Part shown: piece after piece, positions 8,682 to 16,117 of the stretch
How the letters are laid out: each line of letters opens with the position of its first letter
Position numbering within the stretch: position 1 is the first letter of the stretch
From: Methylotenera_A sp031381645
Lineage (GTDB): Bacteria; Pseudomonadota; Gammaproteobacteria; Burkholderiales; Methylophilaceae
Reading direction: 5' to 3'
DNA: 31,958 nucleotides
NCBI GenBank assembly: GCA_031381645.1
Contig: JANMYB010000069.1
Location: forward strand, 1-31,958
Made by a program: the position numbers and the translations under genes
Notes under the pieces: model-generated
Seen by the model: the letters and a program-made list of their open reading frames with translations, nothing else
Databases searched by the model: none
Told to the model about the DNA's origin: nothing

Positions 8682-9838
8682 GCGAGTTCACTTTCTGCTT
8701 GATTTAACATTTCCGCTAATTTTAATACATCGCTTTCACTATGGGCAGCAGAGAGTGAAATGCGTAGCCGTGCGGTGTTCACAGGCACGGTTGGCGGACG
8801 TATCGCCGGCACCAAAATACCCTGTTTTTGTAAGTATTCACTTAGCCTAACAGCATCATGATTATTGCCAACCAGCAATGGTTGTATCGCCGTCACCGAA
8901 GGCATCAATTGCCATTTTTTTAAGCTTAAATTTTGCTTTAAGGTCGCAATTAAATGCTGCAAATGCGCGCGCAAATCGTCGCCACTTTCAATTAAATTCA
9001 CTGACTCCACCAGCGTTGCAGAAAGCGCGGGTGGCGCCGGCGTGGAATACACATAACTATTAGCTTTTTGAATTAAGTAATCAATTACTACCTGCTCGCC
9101 CGCCACAAACGCGCCCGCCACACCCGCCGCTTTGCCTAAAGTAGCCATATAAATAATGCGCGGCGACGCTAAATTAAAGTGGCTCAAGCTGCCTTTGCCA
9201 TGCTCGCCCAACACACCAAACCCGTGCGCATCATCGATGTATAAATACGCGTCATATCGCTCGCAAAGTGCCAAATATTCGGGAATCGGCGCAATGTCAC
9301 CGTCCATGCTAAACACTGCATCTGCGGCAATAAGTTTGTATTTTGCGGTGCTAGCTTTCAGCAATTTCCCCAGCGCAGCTACATCGTTATGCGCAAAGCG
9401 ATGAAACTCCGCCCGCGATAAATACGCACCTTCGTTTAAACAAGCGTGATTCAGCTTATCGGCAAACACTGCATCGTTGCGCCCCATCAGCGCGCTAATC
9501 ACGCCGATATTCGCCATGTAACCTGTAGAGAAAACGAGGGCAGCAGGCAAGCCGACAAATTTTGCGAGCTTTTTCTCAAGTTCATCATGATAACGATGGT
9601 GGCCAGTAATCAGGTTTGACGCACCACTACCCACGCCAGAATCGGCCGCCGCCGCTTGCATAGCGGCAATTAACTTGGGATGGTTGGCTAGACCCAAATA
9701 ATCGTTGCTACAAAACGATAAATACTTTTTGTCGTTGGCAACAATGTATTCCGCCTGCGGCGAATCTAACAGTCGTCGCTGGCGCAATAAACCGCCCACC
9801 TTGCGCTGGTTTAGCTCATTTTGCAAAGCTTCCAGCAT
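8678..9838 (-). CDS. bioF: 8-amino-7-oxononanoate synthase
   Basis: PLP enzyme that condenses pimeloyl-ACP with L-alanine to give 7-keto-8-aminopelargonate. It is 386 residues. Motifs are GSGASNLITGHHRYHDELE, the PLP-stacking and aspartate region IDDAHGFGVLGEHG, and the Schiff-base lysine in ATLGKAAGV (Lys236, the same number as in E. coli). Its ATG follows the bioB stop with no gap, and its TGA overlaps the bioH ATG. Confidence 0.96.
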   Translation of the reverse strand: MLEALQNELNQRKVGGLLRQRRLLDSPQAEYIVANDKKYLSFCSNDYLGLANHPKLIAAMQAAAADSGVGSGASNLITGHHRYHDELEKKLAKFVGLPAALVFSTGYMANIGVISALMGRNDAVFADKLNHACLNEGAYLSRAEFHRFAHNDVAALGKLLKASTAKYKLIAADAVFSMDGDIAPIPEYLALCERYDAYLYIDDAHGFGVLGEHGKGSLSHFNLASPRIIYMATLGKAAGVAGAFVAGEQVVIDYLIQKANSYVYSTPAPPALSATLVESVNLIESGDDLRAHLQHLIATLKQNLSLKKWQLMPSVTAIQPLLVGNNHDAVRLSEYLQKQGILVPAIRPPTVPVNTARLRISLSAAHSESDVLKLAEMLNQAESELA

Positions 9839-10858
9839 TTAAATTTTGCTTATGCCAAGTTTAGCGAACAGTTTTTGGTCGATTTCAGCTTCTGGGTTGC
9901 CCGTCGTCAGCAATTTTTCGCCATAAAAAATACTATTCGCGCCTGCTATAAAACATAAAGCCTGTATCCCTTCATGCATGCTTTGGCGTCCAGCAGAAAG
10001 ACGCACAAAGCTATTCGGCATGGTAATGCGCGCGGCGGCAATCGTGCGCACAAACTCAATTTGATCTAATTCTTCTGTGCCGTGAAGCGGCGTGCCTTCT
10101 ACCTGTGTCAGCAAATTAATCGGCACACTTTCGGGCGGACGTTCCATATTGGCCAATTGCGCCAGCAAACCCGCGCGTTGATTGCGCGATTCACCCATGC
10201 CAATAATGCCGCCGCAGCACACGTTAATATCGGCGCTACGCACGCGGTCTAAGGTTTCCAGCCTATCTTGATAGGTACGCGTGGTAATCACATCGCCATA
10301 AAATTCAGGTGCAGTGTCCAGATTGTGGTTGTAGTAATCCAATCCTGCGTCTTTTAATTGCTCGGCTTGGCCTTCTTTCAGCATGCCCAGTGTTGCGCAG
10401 GTTTCTAAACCCATCGCCTTCACTTCGGCAATCATCTTCAACACAGGCTCTAAATCGCGCTGTTTTGGGCCACGCCAGGCAGCGCCCATACAGAAGCGGC
10501 TGGCGCCATTATTTTTAGCTTCGGTCGCGGCGGCGATTACGTCATCCAACGCCATCAGCGGCTCATTTTCGACATCTGTATGGTAGCGCGCCGCTTGCGG
10601 ACAATAACCGCAATCTTCACTGCAACCACCTGTTTTTATTGATAAAAGCGTGCTTACTTGCACAGCATTGGGGTCGTGGTTTTCACGATGAGCTGTTTGC
10701 GCTTTATAAATTAAATCGCTAAACGGCAACTCGAATAACGCCACAATTTCGTCTACACTCCAACGAAACTCTATTTTGTGACTGTGGGTATTTATTTCGC
10801 TTTTGCAAGCTTTTAGCGCATCTGTGTTTATAATAGATTCCTGTACAGTTTCTAGCAT
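9839..10858 (-). CDS. bioB: Biotin synthase (radical SAM)
   Basis: Inserts sulfur into dethiobiotin, the last step of biotin synthesis. The radical-SAM cluster is CSEDCGYC (Cys79, Cys83, Cys86) within LLSIKTGGCSEDCGYCPQA. Other family segments are NHNLDTAPEFYG, GIIGMGESRNQRAGLL and the C-terminal FYGEKLLTTGNPE. At 339 residues it has about 27 more N-terminal residues than the E. coli enzyme; the ATG is supported by AAAGGG at 10865-10870, 6 nt upstream. It is the first gene of the operon and diverges from comF. Confidence 0.96.
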   Translation of the reverse strand: MLETVQESIINTDALKACKSEINTHSHKIEFRWSVDEIVALFELPFSDLIYKAQTAHRENHDPNAVQVSTLLSIKTGGCSEDCGYCPQAARYHTDVENEPLMALDDVIAAATEAKNNGASRFCMGAAWRGPKQRDLEPVLKMIAEVKAMGLETCATLGMLKEGQAEQLKDAGLDYYNHNLDTAPEFYGDVITTRTYQDRLETLDRVRSADINVCCGGIIGMGESRNQRAGLLAQLANMERPPESVPINLLTQVEGTPLHGTEELDQIEFVRTIAAARITMPNSFVRLSAGRQSMHEGIQALCFIAGANSIFYGEKLLTTGNPEAEIDQKLFAKLGISKI

Positions 10859-10924
10859 GCTCTACCCTTTTATGTAGCTAAATATTGAGTTAAGTCACTC
10901 GTTTAGTTGATTATTTTAACCTAA

Positions 10925-10930
10925 ATTATA
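10925..10930 (-). promoter_or_regulatory. Candidate -10 box for the biotin operon
   Basis: On the minus strand this reads TATAAT, a perfect sigma-70 -10 hexamer, about 67 bases before the bioB ATG. A poor -35 (TTGCAC) lies 18 bases upstream of it, overlapping the start of comF. The assignment is inference from position and sequence only. No convincing BirA or BioR operator was found around it. Confidence 0.35.
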
Positions 10931-10945
10931 AGCTGTAAAGTAAAC

Positions 10946-11686
10946 ATGGTGCAACTACTAAACAACTGGTTAAAAAATAATCATATGTTAAATTATAGTA
11001 ATTTAGTGAATGCACTATTTAAACAAAAATGCTTGCTTTGCGATGCAAATATCGATGCCCTGCAGCCCAATATCCATGAGGCCTGCATGGCATGTTTAAA
11101 TGATTTACCTTGGCATCCAAAAACATCTTGTCCACAATGTGGGCTAAGCTCCAGCGGACAACTGTGCGGTAGCTGTATCAGCTCGCCGCCAGATTTCGAT
11201 GCAACTCACGCTGTATTTTTGTATGACTTCCCCATCGACGCGATGATGCAGCGCTACAAATACGGCAATATGCTGTCACTTTGCGCATTTTTTGGAGCTT
11301 TGTTAAGCGAAAAAGTTGATATGGAAACCGTCGATTTGATTATTCCCATGCCTATGCATCCTGCGCGCATCAAAGAGCGTGGCTTTAACCAAGCGCTTGA
11401 AATTGCTAAAGTTTTAGTAAAAAATTACAAAGGAAAACTAGATTACAAAAGCGCAATCAGGCAAAAACTCACGCCGCCGCAGACCAGCTTGCCATTAAAA
11501 GAGCGGGTGAAAAACATTAAAGAGGCGTTTGCGGTAAACGCGGATTTGGCTGGCAAGCGCATTGCCATTGTCGATGACGTCATGACCACGGGCGCCAGCT
11601 TAAATGAACTCGCCAAAATCTTGAAAAAAGCGGGTGCTAGCCATGTAGAATGCTGGGTAATCGCGAGAACTTTACCGCATAAATGA
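10946..11686 (+). CDS. comF: ComF family protein (phosphoribosyltransferase-like)
   Basis: ComF/GntX-type protein associated with DNA uptake and use of transported DNA; the exact biochemical role is not settled. An N-terminal zinc-ribbon-like region has paired cysteines (CLLCDAN, CMAC, CPQCGLS, CGSC). The C-terminal phosphoribosyltransferase fold contains PMHPARIKERGFNQA and the PRPP loop IVDDVMTTGASLNE. It is 246 residues from ATG 10946; the methionine encoded at 10985, directly before LNYSNLVNALFKQKC, is an alternative start and neither has a good SD. It diverges from bioB with an 87-base spacer. Confidence 0.9.
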   Translation: MVQLLNNWLKNNHMLNYSNLVNALFKQKCLLCDANIDALQPNIHEACMACLNDLPWHPKTSCPQCGLSSSGQLCGSCISSPPDFDATHAVFLYDFPIDAMMQRYKYGNMLSLCAFFGALLSEKVDMETVDLIIPMPMHPARIKERGFNQALEIAKVLVKNYKGKLDYKSAIRQKLTPPQTSLPLKERVKNIKEAFAVNADLAGKRIAIVDDVMTTGASLNELAKILKKAGASHVECWVIARTLPHK

Positions 11687-11723
11687 TGAGCACATTATTT
11701 TGATTACAAGCGCAACCTACGCA

Positions 11724-12716
11724 CTAATCTTGCCAGCTAGTAACTTTTCCATTTTCCGTGTAAACATAAGTATCACTTCTTTTATAGACATGCTGTATGT
11801 GTACACCCCAACTACCTACAGATTCGTTCTGATCGTTTGGGAAACCCCAAGAAGCATAAAGCTGACATTCAGAAACACCCAACTTAATAGACTGTTTCTT
11901 GATTAAAGTATTATTTAAAGTCAGCTTCCTTCTTTTTAACTCTTTATTGTACGCACTTACAACTTTAGCTTCGTGGTCATATTTCTCATTTTCTTGCCTT
12001 ATATGATCACCATACACTATGCAAAATTCAAATTCGTGCATTTCCTTCAAATGGGTTGGTAACTCGCTAATATATTTTTCTTTTTCTAAAATCAATTCAT
12101 TTTGTATTCTTATATTCTCATGCTCTTGCTTTATAGCCTCGGCATTAGCTAACCTTTCAATTTCAATTTGTCTTTCAGCTTCTTTTTGAAGCCTAAGTTT
12201 TTCAGCATTTTCCTTCGCTAATTTTTCACCAACAATCCTTTCATCTTGTTCTTTGTTGATTAAATTGGCTTTTGTTATAGGGCTTACATTGGTTAAACAA
12301 GCATTTTTAAGTAAAACCAAATCGATATCTGTTAAAGTGTAATATAGGTATTTTGTATACCCCCGCTCAAAATTTAAATCATTGTAGTACATATACCCTT
12401 TTGTTTTATTCTCATCAAAAATAACAAATTCATACTTGGGTCCAGTAATCCAATTGTCAGAAAAATTGATTACATTGACTTGTATCGGCTTGTCGTAAAC
12501 AAAGGTCTCTGCGCGTGAATTAGGTGTATAGATTTTAAAATTACTTTGACATTCAACATTGTCGTAATAAGCCCATAAATTTTTCCCTACAATTTCTTTA
12601 TCTTGGTTTGGGTCATAACCGCCATTTGCTGAAAAAGCTAGAAATGACATAGTTACTAAAAGTAGCAATTTAGAGGTAAAAATGACCATTTGACTGCGAT
12701 TAAATACAATTTTCAT
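11724..12716 (-). CDS. Exported coiled-coil protein with SmpA/OmlA-like C-terminus
   Basis: I do not recognise the gene. The 330-residue product has a hydrophobic N-terminal signal (about residues 11-30, ending FSANGG). A beta-type region follows to about 150, then a highly charged Glu/Lys/Arg-rich coiled coil (about 153-222). The C-terminus (IKLGVSECQLYASWGFP ... YVYTENGKVTSWQ) resembles the domain in BamE/SmpA/OmlA-like and DUF2845-type envelope proteins. It is clearly more AT-rich than its neighbours and points against comF and trmL, which suggests late insertion. Periplasmic location is inferred. There are few cysteines (56, 140, 232, 284), possibly disulfide-forming. Confidence 0.65.
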   Translation of the reverse strand: MKIVFNRSQMVIFTSKLLLLVTMSFLAFSANGGYDPNQDKEIVGKNLWAYYDNVECQSNFKIYTPNSRAETFVYDKPIQVNVINFSDNWITGPKYEFVIFDENKTKGYMYYNDLNFERGYTKYLYYTLTDIDLVLLKNACLTNVSPITKANLINKEQDERIVGEKLAKENAEKLRLQKEAERQIEIERLANAEAIKQEHENIRIQNELILEKEKYISELPTHLKEMHEFEFCIVYGDHIRQENEKYDHEAKVVSAYNKELKRRKLTLNNTLIKKQSIKLGVSECQLYASWGFPNDQNESVGSWGVHIQHVYKRSDTYVYTENGKVTSWQD

Positions 12717-12759
12717 GCTAAATCATACCATTAATTACACTCTGCGCTAAAATAACCCC

Positions 12760-13224
12760 ATGTTCCACATCGCCCTATTTGAACCAGAAATTCCACCCAA
12801 CACGGGCAATATCATCCGCCTGTGTGCAAATACTGGTGCGGCTTTGCACTTGATTGAGCCTTTAGGTTTTAAGCTGGAAGATAAACAGCTAAAACGCGCA
12901 GGGTTGGATTATCACGAGTATGCGAATTTAAATATCCACAAAAATTGGGTGGACTTTAAAGCCGCAATGGCGGGGAAGCGCCTGTTTGCAATCACCACCA
13001 AAGGTAGCCAAAACTATGCGGAAGTGAGTTTTGAAGCGGACGATGTGTTTGTATTTGGCCCTGAAACACGCGGATTGCCAGAGAAAATCCGCAATGAATT
13101 TGCACCGGAACAGCGGTTACGCTTACCGATGCTGCCTGATAGTAGAAGTTTGAATTTATCGAATAGCGCCGCCATATTACTTTATGAGGCTTGGCGGCAG
13201 GTGAATTTTGAAGGCGGGGGCTAA
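12760..13224 (+). CDS. trmL: tRNA (cytidine/uridine-34-2'-O)-methyltransferase
   Basis: SPOUT-class methyltransferase that 2'-O-methylates the wobble base of tRNA-Leu isoacceptors. The 154 residues contain the family motifs FEPEIPPNTGNIIRLCANTG, LIEPLGF, FGPETRGLP and MLPDSRSLNLSNSAAI, the last forming the knotted SAM site. The stop overlaps the stop of gpsA on the other strand by 4 nt (13221-13224), so there is no room for a terminator between them. Confidence 0.95.
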   Translation: MFHIALFEPEIPPNTGNIIRLCANTGAALHLIEPLGFKLEDKQLKRAGLDYHEYANLNIHKNWVDFKAAMAGKRLFAITTKGSQNYAEVSFEADDVFVFGPETRGLPEKIRNEFAPEQRLRLPMLPDSRSLNLSNSAAILLYEAWRQVNFEGGG

Positions 13225-14228
13225 ATTGCTTCGGCTTTTTGCTCGCGCCCAAGCAAATCCGTCACTGCTTCACGGGCAGATTTGCCATGCGTAAGTGCTT
13301 GATTGACTTCATAGGTAATTGGCATATCAATCTTCATACTGTCCGCGCGGCGCATCACTTCGCGCGCCGTGTTAACACCTTCTGCCACATGACCCAAACC
13401 TTGTAAAATATCATCGAGAGACTTGCCGCTAGCTAATTGCAGGCCAACTTCGCGGTTTCTAGAGTATTGGCCAGTGCAAGTTAAAATTAAATCACCAGCG
13501 CCAGCCAAACCCATAAAAGTTTCAGTTTTTGCGCCAAGTGCAACACCAAAACGCGTGATTTCCGCTAGACCACGCGTAATCATGGCGGCGCGGGCGTTGT
13601 TGCCAAAACCCATGCCATCCGAGATGCCAGCCGCAATCGCCATGACGTTTTTAACCGCACCACCGACGGAAACACCGACCACATCGGTGCTATTGTAAAC
13701 ACGTAAATTATTACCATGAATTAAATTAGCGGCTTGCAGCGCGAATTCTGCATCGCTAGCGGCCAATGTGACGGCTGTTGGTAAACCGCGCACAAGCTCG
13801 GCCGCAAAGCTTGGGCCTGACAGCGCGCCCCATTTTTGATTAACGCCTAATTCTTCTTGCGCAACTTCATGCGGCAATTTGGCAGTTTGCGGCTCTAGCC
13901 CTTTATGCGCCCAAATAATAGGAGTGATTGATTTTAATGCTTTCATTTCTTTCAAAATATTGCGAAAACCTGCGGTGGGTACCACAGACAAAATAAGATC
14001 GGCATCTTGAATCGCCGCGCCTACATCATCTTCCACTTGCAGATTGTCATGAAAACGGAAATCGCCCAAATACAGTGGATTCGCACGTGCTTTGCGCATG
14101 CCGGATACGTGTCCTGCATTGCGCGCCCAAAGTGAAACTTGATGTTTTTGGCTGATATGCATGGCCAGTGCCGTACCCCATGCGCCTGCGCCCAGAACAG
14201 CAATCTTAGAGCCTGCTATTTTAGCCAT
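13221..14228 (-). CDS. gpsA: Glycerol-3-phosphate dehydrogenase [NAD(P)+]
   Basis: Reduces dihydroxyacetone phosphate to sn-glycerol-3-phosphate for phospholipid synthesis. The dinucleotide-binding motif is VLGAGAWGTALA, the substrate-binding lysine is in GGAVKNVMAIAAGISDG, and the C-terminal domain has GLAGAGDLILTCTG. The open frame reaches 14279, but I start at ATG 14228 (MAKIAGSKI): this gives 335 residues, the family length, and lies 16 bases after the stop of the SH3 gene. It is the last gene of the yibN-grxC-secB-SH3-gpsA run. Confidence 0.96.
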   Translation of the reverse strand: MAKIAGSKIAVLGAGAWGTALAMHISQKHQVSLWARNAGHVSGMRKARANPLYLGDFRFHDNLQVEDDVGAAIQDADLILSVVPTAGFRNILKEMKALKSITPIIWAHKGLEPQTAKLPHEVAQEELGVNQKWGALSGPSFAAELVRGLPTAVTLAASDAEFALQAANLIHGNNLRVYNSTDVVGVSVGGAVKNVMAIAAGISDGMGFGNNARAAMITRGLAEITRFGVALGAKTETFMGLAGAGDLILTCTGQYSRNREVGLQLASGKSLDDILQGLGHVAEGVNTAREVMRRADSMKIDMPITYEVNQALTHGKSAREAVTDLLGREQKAEAI

Positions 14229-14244
14229 TAACTCGCACCGCCAT

Positions 14245-14736
14245 TTAATTTGAACCCCATAGCGCGCTCGCTTGCACAAAACCGATAATGCCGTCGCGAT
14301 GTTTGACTTTCACCCAGCCGTTTTTGATCATGGGCGACAACATTTCTAATGTAACATCCTTTTCTACTGTCGCGAGCAAGGACGAGCTGGCATTTTCAGC
14401 CGATTTAATGTCAGTATTTTCAGTCACAATCACTGTGCGCTTAGCACTTAAATATTTGCTTTCTATCCAGCTTAAACTACCAAGCTGGTCGCGCACTTTC
14501 ACCCAATCGCCCAAATTCACAATAATTTCAACAGGATAGCCGCCGCTTAATATGTAAAGCTTATTGGCTTCTTTAGAAGGTGCATCATATAAAACTGCTT
14601 TCGCTGGCGCTACTGATCGAAAATCTAACGCCAGCGCCGAACAAGAAAAAACCAGACTCAAGGTTAATATTAAAACCTTTGCCAAGCCTGGTATTTGCAA
14701 ACGCTCAAAAAGCCTAATTTGGTTTAGCGCCCGCAT
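14245..14736 (-). CDS. Secreted bacterial SH3-domain protein
   Basis: Small exported protein with two SH3-like repeats (DUF1058/SH3_4 type), presumably periplasmic and perhaps binding peptidoglycan; no enzymatic residues are seen. The hydrophobic core LAKVLILTLSLVFSC with ALA before LDFRSVAP marks the signal peptide. Repeat one includes LYDAPSKEANKLYIL and GDWVKVRDQLGSLSWIESKYL; repeat two includes NGWVKVKHRDGIIGFV. The start is uncertain. ATG 14736 overlaps the secB 3' end by 23 nt, ATG 14778 overlaps it by 65, and TTG 14685 would give a tidy signal peptide with no overlap. Confidence 0.75.
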   Translation of the reverse strand: MRALNQIRLFERLQIPGLAKVLILTLSLVFSCSALALDFRSVAPAKAVLYDAPSKEANKLYILSGGYPVEIIVNLGDWVKVRDQLGSLSWIESKYLSAKRTVIVTENTDIKSAENASSSLLATVEKDVTLEMLSPMIKNGWVKVKHRDGIIGFVQASALWGSN

Positions 14737-15229
14737 TTTCAGCTTGCTGCTGTTTTTGTTGCATAAACAAAGCTTCAAAATTAATTGGGTTAAGCAATAC
14801 TGGCGCGAAACCAGCTCGAGTCACCATATCAGAAACCGCTTCACGCGCGTATGGGAATAAAATATTCGGGCAAGTCACGCCAACAATCGCTTCCAAATTT
14901 TCTGCTGGCACATTACGAATGGCAAAAATACCCGCTTGTGTAACCTCTACCAAAAATGCAGTTTTCTCGCCAATTTTGGCAGTTACCGTCACTTTAATAG
15001 AGACTTCATAGATACCTTCATCCAGTTTTTGTGCAACATTACCCAGCTCCACATTCACTTGCGGCGCAGTGCGCTCGGTAAAAATCTGTGGCGCATTCGG
15101 CACTTCAATCGAGGCATCTCTTACGTATAACTTCTCGATACCAAAACCTGGTTGTGCCTGTTGGTTTCCGTGATTTGGTTGATCTGCTTGCGCCGCCTCT
15201 GGAGCTGCGGCTTTTTTATCTTTTGCCAT
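14714..15229 (-). CDS. secB: Protein-export chaperone SecB
   Basis: Tetrameric cytosolic chaperone that keeps preproteins unfolded and hands them to SecA. The 171 residues contain the SecB core: KLYVRDASIEVPNAP, the beta-strand KVTVTAKIGEKTAFLVEVTQAGIF split by family-typical turns, GVTCPNILFPYARE and LLNPINFEALF. An N-terminal extension rich in Ala, Gln and Asn (about 25 residues) and a Gln-rich tail are typical of betaproteobacterial versions. TTAGGA ahead of the ATG is a good ribosome-binding site. Confidence 0.97.
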   Translation of the reverse strand: MAKDKKAAAPEAAQADQPNHGNQQAQPGFGIEKLYVRDASIEVPNAPQIFTERTAPQVNVELGNVAQKLDEGIYEVSIKVTVTAKIGEKTAFLVEVTQAGIFAIRNVPAENLEAIVGVTCPNILFPYAREAVSDMVTRAGFAPVLLNPINFEALFMQQKQQQAENAGAKPN

Positions 15230-15296
15230 GTGAATATTTCCTAACCCATTAAATAAAAGTGCATTTTAGCTTTTTATTACATTTTGTTCATTAAAA

Positions 15297-15557
15297 TTAT
15301 TGCGAAAGTAGTGAATCTAGCCCACCCGCCACATCCAACGCGCGCAACTCCTCAAACCCGCCAATATGTTGATTACCAATATATATTTGTGGCACGGTGC
15401 GGCGCCCCGTTTTTTGCATCATTTCCAGGCGCTGCTCGGGCTGTAAATCGACACGAATTTTTTCAATTTCTTTCACGCCTTTGGCCGTTAATAATCTTTC
15501 TGCATTGATACAGTATGGGCAAATGGCCGTGCTATACATGATAATTTTTGCCATCAT
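15297..15557 (-). CDS. grxC: Glutaredoxin 3
   Basis: Small glutathione-dependent disulfide oxidoreductase of the cytoplasm. The 86 residues carry the dithiol active site CPYC (Cys13, Cys16), the cis-proline motif TVPQIYI and the GG pair in NQHIGGFEEL, all of the Grx fold. Two adjacent ATGs (15557 and 15554) could start it; the second gives MAKIIMYS. One base separates the first ATG from the rhodanese stop, so the two genes are probably co-transcribed and coupled. Confidence 0.95.
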   Translation of the reverse strand: MMAKIIMYSTAICPYCINAERLLTAKGVKEIEKIRVDLQPEQRLEMMQKTGRRTVPQIYIGNQHIGGFEELRALDVAGGLDSLLSQ

Positions 15558-15558
15558 T

Positions 15559-15975
15559 TTACGTTTTCACCAAAGGTAATTTGGCTTCAATCCAAGTATC
15601 TAAGCCGCCTTGCAGATTATGCAACTGGCTAAATTGTTGCGCCTTTAAAATTGAGCAAGCGCCTTTAGCGCGCATACCTTTTTGGCAATGCACCAACACA
15701 GGTTTGTTTTTAAATTTCTCTAATTCTTTAATATGAGCAGCTAGCTCAGCCACAGGAATATGCTTGGCACCTTGAATATGCCCAGCCGCAAATTCGACCG
15801 CATCACGCACATCCAACACCAGAACCTTATTGCGGCTCATTAATAATACCGCTTCAGTGGGCGAAACATTTGTCACGCCACTTGCGCCACGATTCAACAG
15901 CGGCCACAGTAAAGCCACGCCAGAACCTAGCGCCAAACCAATTAATAATGCGTTATTTTTTACAAATTCAAACAT
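15559..15975 (-). CDS. Membrane-anchored rhodanese-like sulfurtransferase (YibN-like)
   Basis: 138 residues: an N-terminal transmembrane anchor (about residues 9-27) followed by a single rhodanese domain. The domain has VLVLDVRDAVEFAAGHIQGA and the active-site loop HCQKGMRAKGA (Cys97), with the final GGLDTWIEAKLP. Sulfur transfer is a family expectation; the physiological acceptor is unknown. Position just before grxC and secB matches E. coli yibN. It starts a leftward operon and diverges from gpmI. Confidence 0.9.
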   Translation of the reverse strand: MFEFVKNNALLIGLALGSGVALLWPLLNRGASGVTNVSPTEAVLLMSRNKVLVLDVRDAVEFAAGHIQGAKHIPVAELAAHIKELEKFKNKPVLVHCQKGMRAKGACSILKAQQFSQLHNLQGGLDTWIEAKLPLVKT

Positions 15976-16069
15976 AGTATTTTCAAATTTCTCTTTTTAA
16001 TAATGGTGCTAAATGCAATAAATTCAAGCTAAAGTGATGTGTTTACATGCGCTTTTTTCAGCCACCCAT

Positions 16070-16075
16070 TATAAT
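16070..16075 (+). promoter_or_regulatory. Candidate -10 box for gpmI
   Basis: A perfect TATAAT lies 42 bases before the gpmI ATG, in the 142-base spacer between the divergent yibN-like gene and gpmI. The best -35-like hexamer (TTTACA, 16042-16047) is 22 bases away, too far for a standard sigma-70 spacer, so the promoter may be weak or depend on another factor. Confidence 0.4.
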
Positions 16076-16117
16076 AGAGTTCTCTTACAAATTATTGAAC
16101 ATTTTAAGACGCAAACA

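Noticed and set aside
10859..10945. Possible BirA or BioR operator between bioB and comF
   Set aside because: The spacer has GTTTAC and GGTTAAA fragments, but they do not form the TTGTAAACC / GGTTTACAA inverted pair, and no TTATMKATAA-type palindrome is present.
13221..14279. gpsA starting at 14279
   Set aside because: The first 17 codons have no family similarity and would overlap the SH3 gene; ATG 14228 matches the normal N-terminus.
16034..16117. N-terminal extension of gpmI
   Set aside because: It covers the candidate promoter TATAAT and lacks homology; the family starts at MPQITPVVLLILDGFG.
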